From Candidatus Poribacteria bacterium (GTDB taxonomy: Bacteria > Poribacteria > WGA-4E > UBA9662), in contig JASMLX010000036.1 in the NCBI GenBank assembly GCA_030748495.1, positions 1-53,634 on the forward strand: DNA of 53,634 bases, in the 5' to 3' direction. Made by a program: the position numbers and the translations under genes. Of this stretch, positions 1-8,507 are shown piece by piece; position 1 is the stretch's first letter; each line of letters starts with the position of its first letter. The notes beneath the pieces are model-generated. The model saw nothing but the letters and a program-made list of their open reading frames with translations. It did no database searches and was not told where the DNA came from.

Positions 1-531
1 CAACCTATTAGCCCAGATGGGAAACGACTGGAGGGGGCAGAGGATAAGCGACCCGTTGAGAATGGTCCCAAAGACAAACAACCTGTTGCTCCGGATGGAG
101 AACGACTAGAGAAGCCAGAGGATAAGCGACCCGTTGGGAATGGTACTGAAGACAAACAGTCTGTTGGCCCGGATGGTGAGCGACTAAAAGGAGCAGAGGA
201 TAAGCGACCCGTTGAGAATGGTCCCAAAGACAAGCAACCTGATGCTCCGGATGGGGAACGGCTGGAAGGGCTAGAGGATAAGCGACCCGTTGAAGATAGG
301 CCCAAAGATAAGTTGCCAGAAGAGCGAGAGGATAAACAACCTATTAGCCCAGATGGGAAACGACTGGAGGGGGCAGAGGATAAGCGACCCGTTGAGAATG
401 GTCCCAAAGACAAGCAACCTGATGCTCCGGATGGGGAACGACTGGAGGGAACAGAGGATAAGCGACCCGTTAGGGATAGCCCCAAAGACAAGCAACCTGA
501 GGGCCCGGATAGGAAACAATCTGTTGCTCCA
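1..531 (+). repeat. 78-bp in-frame tandem repeats
   Basis: The element gaggataagcgacccgtt begins at 40, 118, 196, 274, 376 and 454, a spacing of 78 bp except for one interval of 102 bp that contains a 24-bp extra segment. Since 78 is a multiple of three, each unit encodes 26 residues. Bases 1 to about 77 are repeated almost identically from 337, an offset of 336 bp, which suggests a recent block duplication or unequal crossing over. The array continues upstream of the window. Confidence 0.9.
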
Positions 532-1758
532 GAAGGCAAACCCAAGCTAGTACTGGGCCAACAATATCTCAGTTTTGGAGAAGTATCAGTTGGTACCAGT
601 AAGGATCTGGAATTAGAGATTTCGAATGCGGGTGATGCAGAGCTGAAAATCATCAATTTTGAATTTAATAATGGGTCATTTAAAACCAAAGATGTGATCT
701 TGCCGCTAACGATTAGTCCAGGTTCCACTGAACGAGTTTCCATAACCTATACTTCAACCAAGAAGGAAACGAGTGTTGGACTCTTGACCATCAAGAGTAA
801 TGTTAAGGATTCAGCGGTACAAGTGTTAGCTGGTTTAGTCGATGTCAGTGACGTTTCAGGCACTTTGACATTGAACTTCAAGAAGGGATTGAACATGATC
901 TCCCTACCGACTAAACCTGATGCGCCTTATACTGCAAGGACGTTCGGTCAGAAAATTGGTGATGTCAGTTTGGTGGCTCGTTACGATACCGACACCCAAA
1001 GCTTTGACACCTTTATACCCTCTATCGATTCTGATAACGGGTTTGACATCACGGGTGGGAAAGGATACATCGTTAATACCACATCCAGTAAAAGCGTTGG
1101 TTTCACTGGGAGGATTTGGCAAGATCCTGCGGCCCCTACTTTGGATGGGCTGAATTTGCCTGATCCTCAATGGGCTTTTGTAATTGCGGTTGATCTACCC
1201 GACCAACTTGTAGGAAAAAAGGAACTCTACTATCAGGTTGGAGAACAAAAATCGTCTTTGGTCCTGCAACCCAACTCGGATTCGCATTTTCGTATTCCAA
1301 TGGTGGATCAATCGAAAAATGATGTCATTAGAGAGCACGAGGAAATCGAAGTTCAGATCTTTAATGCCACCCGACAACTGGTAGGTTATAGTAAATTAGT
1401 GGTCGAACAACAAGATCTCGAACAGGCCTTTAAACGGGTTAAGATCACATGTAATGAGATTCCTGAATCCTCTCGAGCCTTACAGAATTATCCTAATCCT
1501 TTCAATCCGGAAACATGGATTCCCTTCCAATTGGACCAACAATCAGAGGTAGCACTTGAGATTTATGATGTTAATGGATACCTGGTTAGGTCCATCGATA
1601 TCGGTTTCCGATACGCTGGCATCTATTTCTCCAGAGATCGGGCAATTTACTGGGATGGTCGCTCGGATTTAGGTGAACAGGTGGCAAGTGGCATCTATTT
1701 CTATATACTACAGACCGAGTATATGACGGATACTCGGCGGATGGTTCTCCTTAAGTAG
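1..1758 (+). CDS. Surface protein with 26-residue tandem repeats and YPNPFNP C-terminal module, 5'-truncated by the window edge
   Basis: The reading frame is open from base 1, so the real start lies upstream and the TTG at 313 is not the start. Visible residues 1-180 are a charged, proline-rich repeat region with units like EDKRPVENGPKDKQP and APDGERLEG. Residues about 185-280 look like an ASH/choice-of-anchor beta domain (FGEVSVGTSKDLELEISNAG). Residues about 290-390 form a module with LNMISLP, FIPSIDSDNGFDI and GGKGYIV. Residues from about 497 hold YPNPFNPETWIPFQL followed by a FlgD/T9SS-type-A-like beta-sandwich ending in VASGIYFY and MVLLK. Such modules are known at the end of secreted proteins in several phyla, where they serve outer-surface sorting. 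The repeat region is probably an extended stalk. The next gene, 25 bases downstream, carries the same C-terminal module. Function is unknown beyond a surface role. Confidence 0.8.
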   Translation, partial: QPISPDGKRLEGAEDKRPVENGPKDKQPVAPDGERLEKPEDKRPVGNGTEDKQSVGPDGERLKGAEDKRPVENGPKDKQPDAPDGERLEGLEDKRPVEDRPKDKLPEEREDKQPISPDGKRLEGAEDKRPVENGPKDKQPDAPDGERLEGTEDKRPVRDSPKDKQPEGPDRKQSVAPEGKPKLVLGQQYLSFGEVSVGTSKDLELEISNAGDAELKIINFEFNNGSFKTKDVILPLTISPGSTERVSITYTSTKKETSVGLLTIKSNVKDSAVQVLAGLVDVSDVSGTLTLNFKKGLNMISLPTKPDAPYTARTFGQKIGDVSLVARYDTDTQSFDTFIPSIDSDNGFDITGGKGYIVNTTSSKSVGFTGRIWQDPAAPTLDGLNLPDPQWAFVIAVDLPDQLVGKKELYYQVGEQKSSLVLQPNSDSHFRIPMVDQSKNDVIREHEEIEVQIFNATRQLVGYSKLVVEQQDLEQAFKRVKITCNEIPESSRALQNYPNPFNPETWIPFQLDQQSEVALEIYDVNGYLVRSIDIGFRYAGIYFSRDRAIYWDGRSDLGEQVASGIYFYILQTEYMTDTRRMVLLK

Positions 1759-1783
1759 TGGTATATTCACAAGGAGAGGAAAA

Positions 1784-4276
1784 ATGAATCAGAAGTCTCA
1801 TCCGGTATTAGTCCTAATTTTACTAGTATTGGTGAGTTCTTCTGCAGTAGCCGATTTACCTTTTTTTACGGTTATCGGCACGGTCAAACGATTTGACGGA
1901 CAGGTGGCCAAAAACCTGAAACTTCGCCTCGGCAACAAGAACCGAAATGACTTACCCGCAGTAGAAAGCCAAACGGATAGTCAGGGACAGTATCGGCTAT
2001 CCCTATTCTTGGTGGAAAAAGAGGCCAAGGTTGTCAAAGCGGATGAAGTTTTACAATTGCAGGTGTTTCAACAAGATAAATTGATTGCATCGACAGAGCA
2101 TCGGTTGACGGCTACAGAGATTGAACTCGGCTTTGCCAAAGTTGATGTTAAAACCTTCTCTCCTTTGGAAGCCATACGTCAGGATGTAACCGTAGAGGAA
2201 GATTCTCCGCCGCAAGAGATTGTATTATTAGCCGAAGGTGGGAGCCAGGACCAACTCTTATTCATGATTGAAACTAAACCTGAACAGGGGCAGCTCTCAC
2301 CATTGGAGGAGAATAAAGTTTTTTATACCCCCAATCCTGATTTCAACGGCAGTGATAGTTTTATCTTCAAAGTCAGTGATGGCAACACTGAGAATGTGGA
2401 AGCTATTGTTAGTATTACCGTTAACCCGGTCAACGATGCGCCGGCGGCCATCTCACAAGAAGTCAAGACGGATGAAGATAAGGAAGTTAATATCATTCTG
2501 GCAGGAACAGATGTTGATCAAGGGGAGCAGAATGGCCTAAACTATGAGGTGGTAACGCCGCCGACAAAAGGGGCTTTAAGTGGTGAAGCACAGAATTGGG
2601 TTTATACGCCCAATTCCGATTTTAATGGCAGCGATAGTTTCACCTTCAAGGTCAATGACGGCAAGGATAGCAGTGCGGAAGCCACTATCACCCTGACGGT
2701 TACTCCGGTCGACGATCCTCCACGAATTGTATCCTTGACGCCTAATAAGGGGCCGATCGCTGGCGGAACAACGGTAGTTTTAAGCGGGAGTAATTTTGTG
2801 GAAGGCACCAAAGTGACTCTGGCCGGTAAAGCGGCTACTGGGGTAAAAGTCGACTCCCTTACCCAGATGACCTTTGTTGTTCCCTCCGGAATAGTAGGCG
2901 TGCAGGAATTGAAACTGACTGGCCCCGACGGTTTAACCGCTATTCTGGCTACTGCCTTCACCTATTTTCTATTGCCCAATGTGACTTCAATTTCGTCAAC
3001 CCGGGGACGGGCCATCGGTGGCCTGCCGGTGACGATCAGCGGAACCAATTTCGATGCCGGGGCTAAAGTCACGATGGGTGGCCTACCGGCCAGTGCGGTG
3101 AAAGTGGTTTCTGCTACTGAAATTCAGGCCCTGACGCCAGCCAGGACGGCGGGAGCCGTCGATATTGTAGTGACTAATGCCGACGGTCAATCAGGCCGGC
3201 TAGCGGCTGCATTCACCTATTTTGCGGACCGGGATTTCTCCATCCAGGAGACCGTCCCCTTAAATAAAGCGATTCATGTAGCGGTCAATCTGACTGAGAT
3301 CCGCGTTAGTTTTAGCCAAGACGAATTGATAGACGCTGACAGCGTCAAAGTCGACAGCATCCGGGCAGAAGGCCAACGCAAGTACCGGGGTAGGACAACT
3401 CTGGAAGGGGATTCGACGCTGGTTTTCAGGCTACAGGAGGTGATGGCTGATGGAGACAAGGTACGGGTCAGTATCTCTCCCACCCTGCAGGACGTATCTG
3501 CCAACCGGTTAGAGAAGGCGGAATTTACCTTTACTACTGGCTTGGGTGTGTGGCCGGGCGACACCAATCAGGATGAAATTGTCAATTTGCAGGATGTGTT
3601 ATCACTGCTAATTCACTGGCAGAAGAGCGGCCCACCGCGGCAGAAATCAAGCCAAATGGGATGGAAGGTACAGGCGGCTATTCCCTGGAGTACTCAGGCA
3701 AGCACCTACGCTGATACCAATGGCGATGGTCAGGTCGATGAAGAAGACGTGATTGCCATCGCCCAAAATTGGCACCGTAGCAGAACTGGGGTTACTGCGG
3801 TGGCTCCGCTGGGACAACCGTTCAATCTGGAAGCCGAGCGGACGGAATCCACCCGTAATCGGCAGATTTTGCGGCGGATGATTGAGGCGCTGGAACGCTG
3901 GCCAGAAGCGACGGCCAATGCTGATCAGTTGAAGTTGTGGCTACAGACCCAAGTGCGACGTCTGGCTGCTCAAGAGATACCAGCCCAGACGCGGCTATTG
4001 GCCAATTACCCTAATCCGTTCAATCCCGAGACCTGGATTCCCTACCAGTTAGCCCAAGCGGGTGAGGTGCGAATTGTGATTTATGATCTCAACGGAGAAC
4101 GGCTCCGGGGTCTGGGGTTAGGGTTTAAAGCGGCCGCTTACTATACAACCCCCTCCCGGGCCGCTTATTGGGATGGCAGAAATGATCTGGGCGAGTGGGT
4201 TTCCAGTGGTATATACGTTTGTCAACTCCAGATTGGAGATTATCAGCAGATGCGACGACTGATCATTTTAAAATAG
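1784..4276 (+). CDS. Secreted multidomain protein with Ig-like, IPT/TIG, dockerin-like and YPNPFNP C-terminal domains
   Basis: The start is supported by AAGGAGAGG just upstream and by a signal peptide at residues 1-23 ending SSAVA. Domains in order: a carboxypeptidase-regulatory-like beta domain at 29-120; two cadherin/Ig-like repeats at about 130-215 and 216-307, each with an N-P/T-V-N/D-D-A/P-P linker and a FNGSDSF motif; two IPT/TIG domains at about 309-395 and 397-480; an SbsA-type Ig-like (Big_5) domain at about 482-588; a dockerin-like pair of calcium loops at about 590-665 (GDTNQDEIVNLQDV and ADTNGDGQVDEEDV); and a final YPNPFNPETWIPYQL module from about 741. No enzymatic domain is visible, so adhesion or scaffold is the likely role. 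The dockerin-like pair could bind calcium and may bind a cohesin. It probably shares a transcript with the preceding gene. Confidence 0.85.
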   Translation: MNQKSHPVLVLILLVLVSSSAVADLPFFTVIGTVKRFDGQVAKNLKLRLGNKNRNDLPAVESQTDSQGQYRLSLFLVEKEAKVVKADEVLQLQVFQQDKLIASTEHRLTATEIELGFAKVDVKTFSPLEAIRQDVTVEEDSPPQEIVLLAEGGSQDQLLFMIETKPEQGQLSPLEENKVFYTPNPDFNGSDSFIFKVSDGNTENVEAIVSITVNPVNDAPAAISQEVKTDEDKEVNIILAGTDVDQGEQNGLNYEVVTPPTKGALSGEAQNWVYTPNSDFNGSDSFTFKVNDGKDSSAEATITLTVTPVDDPPRIVSLTPNKGPIAGGTTVVLSGSNFVEGTKVTLAGKAATGVKVDSLTQMTFVVPSGIVGVQELKLTGPDGLTAILATAFTYFLLPNVTSISSTRGRAIGGLPVTISGTNFDAGAKVTMGGLPASAVKVVSATEIQALTPARTAGAVDIVVTNADGQSGRLAAAFTYFADRDFSIQETVPLNKAIHVAVNLTEIRVSFSQDELIDADSVKVDSIRAEGQRKYRGRTTLEGDSTLVFRLQEVMADGDKVRVSISPTLQDVSANRLEKAEFTFTTGLGVWPGDTNQDEIVNLQDVLSLLIHWQKSGPPRQKSSQMGWKVQAAIPWSTQASTYADTNGDGQVDEEDVIAIAQNWHRSRTGVTAVAPLGQPFNLEAERTESTRNRQILRRMIEALERWPEATANADQLKLWLQTQVRRLAAQEIPAQTRLLANYPNPFNPETWIPYQLAQAGEVRIVIYDLNGERLRGLGLGFKAAAYYTTPSRAAYWDGRNDLGEWVSSGIYVCQLQIGDYQQMRRLIILK

Positions 4277-4372
4277 CTTTGCCCCCCAAGATGAGACTAA
4301 ACACACGGGATTGCTAAAATAATATAGAGAATGCTTTTTGATAAAAAAGTAGAGCCCAGGACAAATCAACCA

Positions 4373-4925
4373 TTATGGGCATTTGGAATAACATCGTCTA
4401 CGCCGTCGGAATCGAGCAGGATAATGGCTGATATTTGCATTTAAACTTTCAATTTGTGTGGTCTGTTTTTCACCTCTAATCTGTTCCACCAAGACAATTT
4501 GTTTCTACACATTGAATCCATCTGTCGCCATTTGAACCATGCGATGGCCATTGAGTCAGCCAAGTAATCTTTTTCAGGCTTTCTTACTGCCACCGCTTAC
4601 GGTGTAGGCAATGACTTGCTGGTCCAATCTGTTGGTCGCAATCCAGAGCCATAATTTTCGTTTTTTTGACGGTAGATACTGGTTCCAAATTGTTGAATCC
4701 AATTGAGCAGGGTGACATTACTCAGCCCTAATATGCGCCTTGTAGAGTTGGTAACCCATTGCCCTGCAAATACAACTGGAGTGCTAATAGCTTTTTATCT
4801 AATCGATACCCATGCTGGTATGATTGAGTCTAATTACAGCCACATTGTTGGCATTTGTACCGTTGTCTCGGGTTGACTTTTCCGCTGTTTACTTTGTTCT
4901 CAGATCCACATTTTGGACCGTGCAT
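4373..4925 (-). pseudogene. IS1-family transposase remnant
   Basis: Reading the minus strand from an ATG at 4925 preceded by AAAAGGAG gives an InsA-like zinc-ribbon head with two C-x2-C type pairs (GPKCGSENK, RYKCQQCGCN) and then a stop. Further on, in shifting frames, come LLALQLYLQGNGLPTLQ, a DDE-type block KLWLWIATNRLDQQVIAYTV, and a tail KQTTQIESLNANISHYPARF with RRRRRCYSK. This is the order of IS1-family transposases. Several stops and frameshifts make it inactive. No terminal inverted repeats were recognised. Confidence 0.75.
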
Positions 4926-5022
4926 GATAGACTCCTTTTATTTTTACCGCATATCATATATATTTATTTAGCAATCCCGAAGACCTTGCCGAAGATCGCC
5001 TCCAACTCGGGGCCGAGCCAGT

Positions 5023-5241
5023 GTCCAAAGAAGCGATGATGATTGGCTGATCATCTTGGCCAACGAAGAGGCCGAAAGACATCTCGCCGTCGAGGTCACA
5101 GGCCTGGATCCGATCAACGGGCGCGAGTTGAACCTGTTCTACAGAGAGGAAACCGAGACGATCATCCACGGAGAACTCGTAACCTGCATGAAGGATTTCG
5201 AGACCAAGATCTTCGCCACCAGCCGAAAATGGCAAACCAAC
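5023..5241 (+). pseudogene. C-terminal fragment of a possible glycosidase-like protein
   Basis: An open plus-strand stretch encodes DDDWLIILANEEAERHLAVEV followed, after a gap, by GRELNLFYREETETIIHGEL and FETKIFATSRKW. This looks like the C-terminal beta-sandwich of a glycoside-hydrolase-like protein, but the assignment rests on impression only. There is no start codon context and no catalytic domain upstream, so it is an orphan tail. It runs directly into a fragment of an unrelated gene on the opposite strand. Confidence 0.35.
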
Positions 5242-5376
5242 AATATCACTAGTTGGTCGAAAACCTTCACTCAGAACGGAACCGAACAATGACAGGCGTT
5301 TGATGTGATGCTGGTGGCAAAATTTGGCCAAATGATCGGTTGGAATATGAACGGGTAAACACATAAAATTAAACAA
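5240..5376 (-). pseudogene. N-terminal fragment of an MNT-type nucleotidyltransferase
   Basis: The minus strand encodes VHIPTDHLAKFCHQHHIKRL followed by LFGSVLSEGFRPTSDI. This matches the start of small MNT/KNTase-fold nucleotidyltransferases, where GS followed by S-D-x-D forms the metal site. After SDI the frame runs into unrelated antisense sequence, and the second aspartate and the rest of the fold are absent. Such proteins are usually partners of HepT-like toxins, but no toxin partner is seen here. It is a truncated relic. Confidence 0.55.
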
Positions 5377-5703
5377 AGTATGCGGCGATGCCGTCTTTAA
5401 AGGGAAGTACTAAAAGCTAATTTATTTTTTCCCTCGGGAATTCTGCCGCAAAATCGGCCCCATTAGGCCAACAGAGCGTATAACCCGAAAGCATGAAAAG
5501 TTTAAAAATGATAGGTCTTTCAATGATTAAAACTCATGCTAATAAGGCACGCCGGATCCTTTAACACTTTTACTACCAACCGAACCAAAACCAAGGAAAA
5601 ATCAGAAAATATTTTCTTCTTATGATATCCGTTTGAGGAAGGTATGGTTTAAATCAGAGTATTATAAATGGACAGGACATCAAAAAGTTACAGCCTTTAC
5701 ATC
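5377..5703. other. Gap without recognisable gene
   Basis: About 330 bp between gene relics. No open frame with plausible protein character, RNA gene or clear hairpin terminator was recognised. Confidence 0.5.
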
Positions 5704-6405
5704 TTAGATTTTGGGTGGCACGTCCAATTTATCCTGTGGCCGGTAATCGAGAACGACCTGTCCGTGTTCTACATCGTAGAGATCCCACGTACTATCCGAC
5801 ATACTAAACCCCACCTCTAACTTCACCTCTGGATGAATAACCGTTTGCTCGAACACCCTCACTGTATCAGCATCGCTAAGTTGATGAGGGGCTTAAGGGT
5901 GGGCTAGACTATCCTTTTTAAATTACCGATACGAACCGCCACAAATTCCATATCGAATTGACTGGCATACATAATGATATAGCCAAAGTTCTCTTCAAAT
6001 ACTTTGCTGACCGAATAGTAACTCTATGGGCGGGGTGGGAGTGTCACCGTACGCGTAATGTCCTTCGGGTAAGATGACAGAAGTCCGGCGCAGCTAGCAA
6101 ACGCAACCCGTTGCACGCCGTTCTATCTTGCAGCCTGCAAGTACATTGTAAGTTCCGACGATATTGTATGGAAGTATTTCCTTTCATGGCGTTTCCCCTG
6201 AAGCACATCCTGCTAAGTGAATTACCGCATCCATTCCCTCAGTGGTGTTGGACATAGTATCAACGTCGGCAATATCACCGGTGATTGTGTCATCCAGGTC
6301 GAGCATAGGAATAAGATCAAGCCCACAGGGTTGATACTTGCCTTTCAGGCCTTTTACGAGCGTAGAACCAGTGACGCCAGCAGCACCAGTAATCAAAATT
6401 TTCAT
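5704..6405 (-). pseudogene. NAD(P)-dependent sugar-nucleotide epimerase/dehydratase, broken
   Basis: The first 73 codons are intact: MKILITGAAGVTGSTLVKGL is a Rossmann head with a GxxGxxG-like dinucleotide loop, followed by GMDAVIHLAG. After a stop at about 6184 the family continues in other frames: EILPYNIVGTYNVL, a YYSVSKVFEENFGY block carrying the family Y-x3-K catalytic pair, then FVAVRIGNL and a C-terminal tail VGFSMSDSTWDLYDVEHGQ ending at 5704. At least three disruptions are present. An AGGAG lies about 15 bases before the ATG. Extended-SDR epimerases of this type act on sugar nucleotides or polyols in the cytoplasm. The original enzyme would have been about 240 residues, so the decay is recent enough for the full length to remain legible. 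Confidence 0.7.
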
Positions 6406-7610
6406 CTGTTCAATTATTTTCTATCTCCTAGTTTGAGAAAAACGAATTTAGAAATTGTTTCTGGTGAGAAAATTAACTGCTTTCTCGCCAAGAACCTGTT
6501 TATTTAATTGTCTACTTTGCCACTATTCTAGCAAAACAAATTGGTACTATAAACTATTCGTTGACCGAAAACGGGTGTTGTTTTTCTGATCGTTTTATTT
6601 AATTATTTTCAGACTCAGACTGGTTCGGTACATTGTCCTGACACGGCTAATTTTCGGATAGATAATGCGGAAGAAGGAATGAGAGTTCCAGCGCCCCGTG
6701 CATTTTCATGCCATATAAAGGTCTTCAACTACAATCAAGATGGACAATAATCGTGGACACAAAATTAGGAATGAGAACGCCCAATCACATAATCTAAAAA
6801 AGTTTCGAAATTCTAAAAGATGCCGATGGTTGGGGCCATTAGAGCAACTGTCGAATATCTGTAAGATCTAATAGCGAGTATCAGGTAGGACTATCATTAT
6901 AGTAAAAGACAGTTATCCAGGCAGGCACCCGTGAATTAACGCCTTTTGAACCTATATCAACTCGGAAGGTGACGTCGGATTTTCAGGTGCTGGTTTGTTT
7001 ATTAGACTGTCCCGCACTAGGGGGGTAAATGATGTATTGCTCCCGCAAAAGAACAACAGAGTGATGAACATAATGGAGGTTATTTTTTACTAAGAAACGA
7101 AAGCCCACCAGTCTCGAGTCCCCTCAACACCGGGTTATCCCTACCTACGGCCTGCACCCTGATACTAATCGAGGGATAAATTTATCTGTAAGGAGTTGCC
7201 AAAGCTGCTTAGACCACAAAGTAGGGGTGGGAATATAACTTTTCAAAAACTATCTTGACAGGTGGTAACGATATCTTGTATCATGTAGCCTTTTCCTGTT
7301 CAGCAGGGAGCTAATTAGCTAATTTTTACCCACTGATTTCAGCAAGATTTAAATTGACTTGTGTCTGAAAGAAGAAGGTAGTGAGTCAGAACCATGAGAT
7401 CTCTTGTGTCAAATAGAGTTCAGTTTCAGAGACCTTTTCCCTAAATTAATTTTCTTAATTGATGTTTCGGTTCGGGCCAACTGGCAATTGTCCCTATCTT
7501 GGCGTTCGTTTTTTAATGGACGATTCTAAATGCTCGGTTCAGAGTTAGTATTAATAATGCTTGTTAAGCTCAAAAACTAAATGGGCTCTAGGCCCCAAAG
7601 GTAAACATCA
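6406..7610. other. 1.2-kb gap upstream of the RRM gene
   Basis: No convincing coding sequence was recognised; short frames are broken by stops on both strands. The last 350 bp hold a candidate promoter and a long leader for the RRM gene. The rest may be decayed sequence, but I could not identify its source. Confidence 0.45.
7255..7284 (+). promoter_or_regulatory. Candidate sigma-70 type promoter for the RRM gene
   Basis: TTGACA at 7255-7260 and TATCAT at 7279-7284 are separated by 18 bp. If it is used, the RRM gene would have a leader of roughly 320 bases, which is typical of cold-regulated RNA-binding genes. Found by eye only. Confidence 0.4.
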
Positions 7611-7937
7611 ATGAATATCTATGTTGGGAATCTCTCCTACAATACGGACGATGAAGCTTTAAGGGAAGAATTTGAACAATTTGGAACTATAGAGAGCGTT
7701 AATGTGATTTATGATAAGTTCAACGGACGCTCAAAAGGATTTGGATTCATCGAAATGCCAAATCAAGCCGAAGCCGAAGCTGCCATACAAGAACTAGATG
7801 GAAAAGAGGTCGATGGTCGCAATTTAAAAGTTAGCGAAGCCAGACCGAGAGAAAACCGAGGTGGTGGCGGTCATAGAGGCGGTGGCAGCGGTGGTGGTCG
7901 AAAAAGCTTTAATGAACGCTACGACCGTTACTTTTAA
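7611..7937 (+). CDS. RRM-domain RNA-binding protein with glycine-rich tail
   Basis: A 108-residue cytoplasmic single-RRM protein. RNP2 (IYVGNLSY) is at residues 3-10 and RNP1 (KGFGFIEM) at about 43-50, with the usual beta-alpha-beta spacing through the domain to about residue 82. A short Gly/Arg-rich tail (GGGGHRGGGSGGG) follows. This matches the small RNA-binding proteins best known from cyanobacteria, which bind single-stranded RNA and are often cold-induced. The aromatic residues needed for RNA stacking (Y4, F45 and F47 by position) are present. The next gene is bS21, as in the cyanobacterial rbp-rpsU arrangement, although here a terminator separates them. Confidence 0.93.
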   Translation: MNIYVGNLSYNTDDEALREEFEQFGTIESVNVIYDKFNGRSKGFGFIEMPNQAEAEAAIQELDGKEVDGRNLKVSEARPRENRGGGGHRGGGSGGGRKSFNERYDRYF

Positions 7938-7974
7938 TCAATTGAAATAGATTCCCAGTCGAGTAACTACTCCC

Positions 7975-8006
7975 AGCCGATTCCTGACCGGGATCGGCTT
8001 TTTTTA
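7975..8006 (+). terminator. Rho-independent terminator after the RRM gene
   Basis: A stem of AGCCGATTCC (7975-7984) and GGGATCGGCT (7990-7999) with a five-base loop is followed by a run of seven or more T. This is the clearest intrinsic terminator in the window. Confidence 0.85.
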
Positions 8007-8047
8007 TTCCTCTTGCGATTAAAATTCAATAAAAGTGGTGGAAGCCT

Positions 8048-8260
8048 ATGGCACTGATACATGTAACTGTTTACGAAGATGAATCGTTCGACCGGGCATT
8101 TAGCCGTTTCAAAAAGTTATGCAGTAGAGAAGGTATCCTGAAGGAAGTTAAGCAACGTCGGTTTTACGAAAAACCGAGTGATAAGCAGCGCCGAGAAAAG
8201 CAACGACGGATTCGTAAGCAAAAACGTTTGGCGATGAAAAGGGGAGGGCGATTCAACTAA
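8048..8260 (+). CDS. rpsU: Small ribosomal subunit protein bS21
   Basis: A 70-residue, strongly basic protein with the family hallmarks: VTVYEDESFDRAFSRFKK at residues 6-23, then REGILKEVKQRRFYEKPSDK and an Arg/Lys-rich helical C-terminus. bS21 binds the 30S platform near the 3' end of 16S rRNA and helps initiation. Length matches the usual 60-75 residues. A GGTGG sequence sits before the ATG. It lies downstream of a terminator, so it is either served by read-through or has its own promoter, which I could not see. Confidence 0.96.
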   Translation: MALIHVTVYEDESFDRAFSRFKKLCSREGILKEVKQRRFYEKPSDKQRREKQRRIRKQKRLAMKRGGRFN

Positions 8261-8507
8261 AAACCCCATCGACCAATGAGCTAAAAGTTGGTTGTATCAG
8301 CTTGTATAAGCGATCACGAATTTCAAGGATAATCAAACTGGCCAAGGGAGTTGGACTGATCTGACCGGGATAGGTGTTGAACAGTCCAGTGTTGAAGCAC
8401 CTTTTGCTACCCGAGACTGTTATCAGCGAATGACCGTATCATTGATTTCTATGAGACTGTGTTGAAACTAGGGAATAAACAGTATCCCTTGACAATCATA
8501 GAATGCG

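Noticed and set aside
1..531. Possible CRISPR array
   Set aside because: The repeated unit is a continuous 78-bp coding repeat without unique spacers of constant length, and it lies in a long open frame. No cas gene is present.
271..550. Open frames on both strands through the repeat region (86 and 82 codons)
   Set aside because: The repeat length is a multiple of three, so every frame stays open. The domains downstream are only in the frame that covers bases 1-1758.
2602..2961. 119-codon minus-strand open frame
   Set aside because: Antisense to the IPT/TIG and Ig-like part of the surface protein gene; no start signal or domain.
4779..4788. GAGTGCTAA, half of a CIRCE heat-shock operator
   Set aside because: The partner arm is missing and the site lies inside the IS1 relic, far from any heat-shock gene.
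5056..5292. Small plus-strand gene of 78 codons
   Set aside because: It has no start context and continues upstream without a start; it is the tail of a former larger gene.
5240..5376. Toxin-antitoxin (MNT-HepT) module
   Set aside because: Only the head of the nucleotidyltransferase remains and no HepT-like gene is adjacent.
8470..8494. Short dyad AGGGA...TCCCT and TTGACA just before the isochorismatase-like gene
   Set aside because: TTGACA is only 13 bases from the start codon, too close for a promoter, and the dyad is short.
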